A stretch of DNA of 64,000 bases from Amycolatopsis iheyensis (lineage in GTDB: Bacteria > Actinomycetota > Actinomycetes > Mycobacteriales > Pseudonocardiaceae). A model generated the notes under the pieces. The model saw nothing but the letters and a program-made list of their open reading frames with translations. It made no database searches and was not told the DNA's origin. A program made the position numbers and the translations under genes. Positions 62,200-64,000 of the stretch are shown here, piece after piece. Every line of letters begins with the position of its first letter. The first letter of the stretch is position 1. Location of the stretch: the NCBI RefSeq assembly GCF_024703995.1, contig NZ_JAMXQV010000007.1, positions 248,001-312,000 on the forward strand. Direction: 5' to 3'.

Positions 62200-64000
62200 T
62201 CACTGGTTCCGGGTGTCGTCTCCCCTCGCATGACGCCCTCGCCGGAAGCCGCCTTGAAGGCTTGTCATCCGCTCGCGCACCGCTTCCGGGGAAAGAGAGA
62301 GTATCGGCCGCTGCTCCGGCACCGCTCCGGGGCTCGCCGCCGAATCGGCGGGCTGCAGGAACGGCCAGGTGTCCTCCGCGCCGTCTTCCTGCTCCAGCTC
62401 GGCCGGCGTCGGCCACTGGTACTCGGGCTCGATCGCGGCGGGCGGCGCAACCGGCGGCGCGACGGGCGGGAACTGCGGCTCGGTGTCCTCGTCGTCCGGG
62501 TTCGCCTCGACGGCCGCACTTTCACGTGAAAGTGCGGGCGGGGGTGGGGGCGGCGGGGGCGGGGCCGCCAGGGCGTGCCGGGGCTCCGGGGTGACCGGAC
62601 GCGGCTCCTCCGCCACCGGGAGCGGCTCCGCGGCCCGCTGCGGCGGCTCGGGCGTGGCCAGCGCGGACGCGTCGAACCAGCGCGACAGGACGTCGCGGTA
62701 GGCGGGCATCCGCTCGGTCGGCGCGTCGAGGTCGAGGTGGTGCGAGTCGTCGTCGGCGGCCGGCCACTCCGGCGCGTGCTCGCGGGCCACCACCGGCGCC
62801 CGGCGCGGCGGGCCGGCTTCGATCGACGGCGGGGTCAGCTCCTCGGGCTCCGGCTCGGGTTCCGGCGTGAGCGGGGCCAGCGGCGCGAGCAGCTCGGGCT
62901 CCGGGGCCGCGGCGGGCTCGGCGGGCGGGGGCGGCGCGGGCATCGGCGGCAGCTCGACGATCAGCGCCGACGGCACGAGCACGGTCGCGACCAGCCCGCC
63001 GTCGCGGCCCGAGCCGAGGCTGACGTCGATGTGGTGGCGCGTGGCCAGCGTCGCGACCACGAACAGGCCCATCCGGCGCGAGACCTCGACGTCGACGTCC
63101 GGCGGGTGCGCCAGCCGCGCGTTGGTGCGGTCGATCTCCGCCTGCGGCATGCCGGCGCCATGGTCGATGATCTCGATCTGCCAGTCGCCGTCGTGGGTTT
63201 CGGCGCTGGCGACGGTGACCGTCTCGCCGCCGGAATAGCGCGTCGCGTTCTCCAGCAGCTCCGACACGACGTGCACGAGGTCGTTGACGACTTCGCCGCG
63301 CACGGCCACGTGCGGCGCCGGGCCGAGCTCGATCCGCTGGTAGTGCTCGACCTCCGAGAGAGCGGCGCCGATGATCTCGTCGGCCGAGACCGCGCCGGCG
63401 TCCTCGCGCGCGGCGTCGTGCCCGGACAGGACCAGCAGGTTCTCGCTGTTGCGCCGCATCCGCGTCGCGAGGTGGTCGAGCTCGAACAGCCCGGCGAGGG
63501 TGTCCGGGTCCTGCTCGTCGGCCTCCATCCGGTCGAGCACCGACAGCTGCCGCTCGACGAGGTCCTGGCTGCGCTGCGAGAGGTTGACGAACATCGCGTT
63601 GACGTTCTCGCGCAGCAGCGCCTGTTCGCCGGCGAGGCGGACGGCTTCGCCGTGCACCGCGTCGAACGCGCGGGCCACCTGACCGACTTCCTCGCGGGTG
63701 AACACCGGCACCGGCGCGACGGCGAGGCGCTTGCGCAGGTTCTCCGGGGCCGGCTCGGGATCGGTGAGCAGGCCCTGCACGGCCGCGGGCAGCCGGTGCT
63801 CGGCCACCTCCAGCGCCGTCCGGCGCAGGATCCGCAAGGGCCGCAACAGGGACCGCGCGATGACCACCGACAGCACGCCGGCGACGAGCAGGACGCCGAG
63901 GACGACCCCGCCGTCCCAGATCGCCGCCGTGCGGGCCTGCGCGGCGAGCGTGTCCGTGCGCTCCTGCAACTGGACCAGCAGCGCCTGCTGCACCTGGTGG
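62200..64000 (-). CDS. Second CvnA-like sensor kinase (3' part)
   Basis: About 600 residues of an open frame that runs off the window end; the N-terminal sensor is missing. A membrane helix (GGVVLGVLLVAGVLSVVIAR) and HAMP-like region lead to [19 protein letters not shown]-box ELLENATRYSGGET, DHGAGMPQAEID and GLFVVATLATRHHIDVSL. A Pro/Glu-rich tail of about 240 residues follows. Clearly paralogous to the kinase at 46540-49737. No roadblock, DUF742 or GTPase genes follow; CutC does. Confidence 0.88.
   Translation of the reverse strand, partial: HQVQQALLVQLQERTDTLAAQARTAAIWDGGVVLGVLLVAGVLSVVIARSLLRPLRILRRTALEVAEHRLPAAVQGLLTDPEPAPENLRKRLAVAPVPVFTREEVGQVARAFDAVHGEAVRLAGEQALLRENVNAMFVNLSQRSQDLVERQLSVLDRMEADEQDPDTLAGLFELDHLATRMRRNSENLLVLSGHDAAREDAGAVSADEIIGAALSEVEHYQRIELGPAPHVAVRGEVVNDLVHVVSELLENATRYSGGETVTVASAETHDGDWQIEIIDHGAGMPQAEIDRTNARLAHPPDVDVEVSRRMGLFVVATLATRHHIDVSLGSGRDGGLVATVLVPSALIVELPPMPAPPPPAEPAAAPEPELLAPLAPLTPEPEPEPEELTPPSIEAGPPRRAPVVAREHAPEWPAADDDSHHLDLDAPTERMPAYRDVLSRWFDASALATPEPPQRAAEPLPVAEEPRPVTPEPRHALAAPPPPPPPPPALSRESAAVEANPDDEDTEPQFPPVAPPVAPPAAIEPEYQWPTPAELEQEDGAEDTWPFLQPADSAASPGAVPEQRPILSLSPEAVRERMTSLQGGFRRGRHARGDDTRNQ

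Overview
The window reads as a chromosomal segment of a very high-GC actinomycete of the Pseudonocardiaceae type, most likely Amycolatopsis or a close relative. This rests on strong G/C at third codon positions, many GTG/TTG starts, ESX-associated genes, conservon (CvnA-D) signalling modules, an R2lox oxidase, a resuscitation-promoting factor, and several genes whose order I recall from the M. tuberculosis Rv0862c-Rv0883c area. I see no tRNA, rRNA, insertion sequence, prophage or CRISPR array. The genus is an inference.

Layout. 1-9.6 kb: conserved core genes (DUF2530, sacsin/Hsp90-like ATPase, DUF3027 with a huge Ala/Glu tail, glutaminyl cyclase lipoprotein, MFS transporter, DUF2771 lipoprotein, CspB-like protein, HAD phosphatase). 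9.8-11.9 kb: TetR regulator, R2lox metalloenzyme and a secreted repeat protein. 12.3-14.9 kb: acyl-CoA synthetase and a secreted beta-propeller protein. 15.0-19.0 kb: a tightly overlapping five-gene operon (Ycf46-like AAA ATPase, DUF2997, NrdG-like radical-SAM protein, Ycf35/DUF1257-like protein, HhH/beta-barrel protein). This is the best candidate for an undescribed system. 19.0-22.3 kb: an ESX-accessory cluster (EspG-like, WXG-like helical protein, DUF3558 lipoprotein, PPE-like protein) without secretion machinery. 22.3-27.6 kb: PhzF, YccF, DUF4304, phosphoesterase, NagD-type phosphatase and a phenoxazinone-synthase/CotA-like multicopper oxidase.

27.6-36.7 kb is a molybdenum region: ModABC with a HTH-TOBE regulator, a MarR protein, MoaA, MoaD, a MoaB-MoaE fusion and MoaC. 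Inside it lie rpf (with a Crp-like site and a c-di-AMP-type leader), a MarR regulator and an F420-type oxidoreductase. 36.7-43.0 kb: a beta-barrel protein, secreted TAP-like hydrolase, malic enzyme, and the Rv0863/Rv0862c-like pair. 43.0-49.7 kb: a complete conservon (sensor kinase, roadblock, DUF742, GTPase) followed by a second roadblock-DUF742 pair. 50.4-54.9 kb: a nitrate/sulfonate/taurine-type ABC importer with two paralogous binding lipoproteins. 54.9-58.0 kb: a ThDP enzyme, an unknown protein and a DUF397-HTH/DUF5753 pair. 58.1-64.0 kb: sedolisin protease, TPR protein, CutC, and a second CvnA-like kinase running off the window.

Genome-wide habits visible here: operon partners overlap by 1-4 bp (ATGA/GTGA); six convergent pairs share a 4-bp overlapping stop signal; and many genes carry a TANNNT box 6-8 nt before the start codon, suggesting leaderless transcripts. 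Intergenic spaces hold phased 21-bp and 28-bp repeat arrays.
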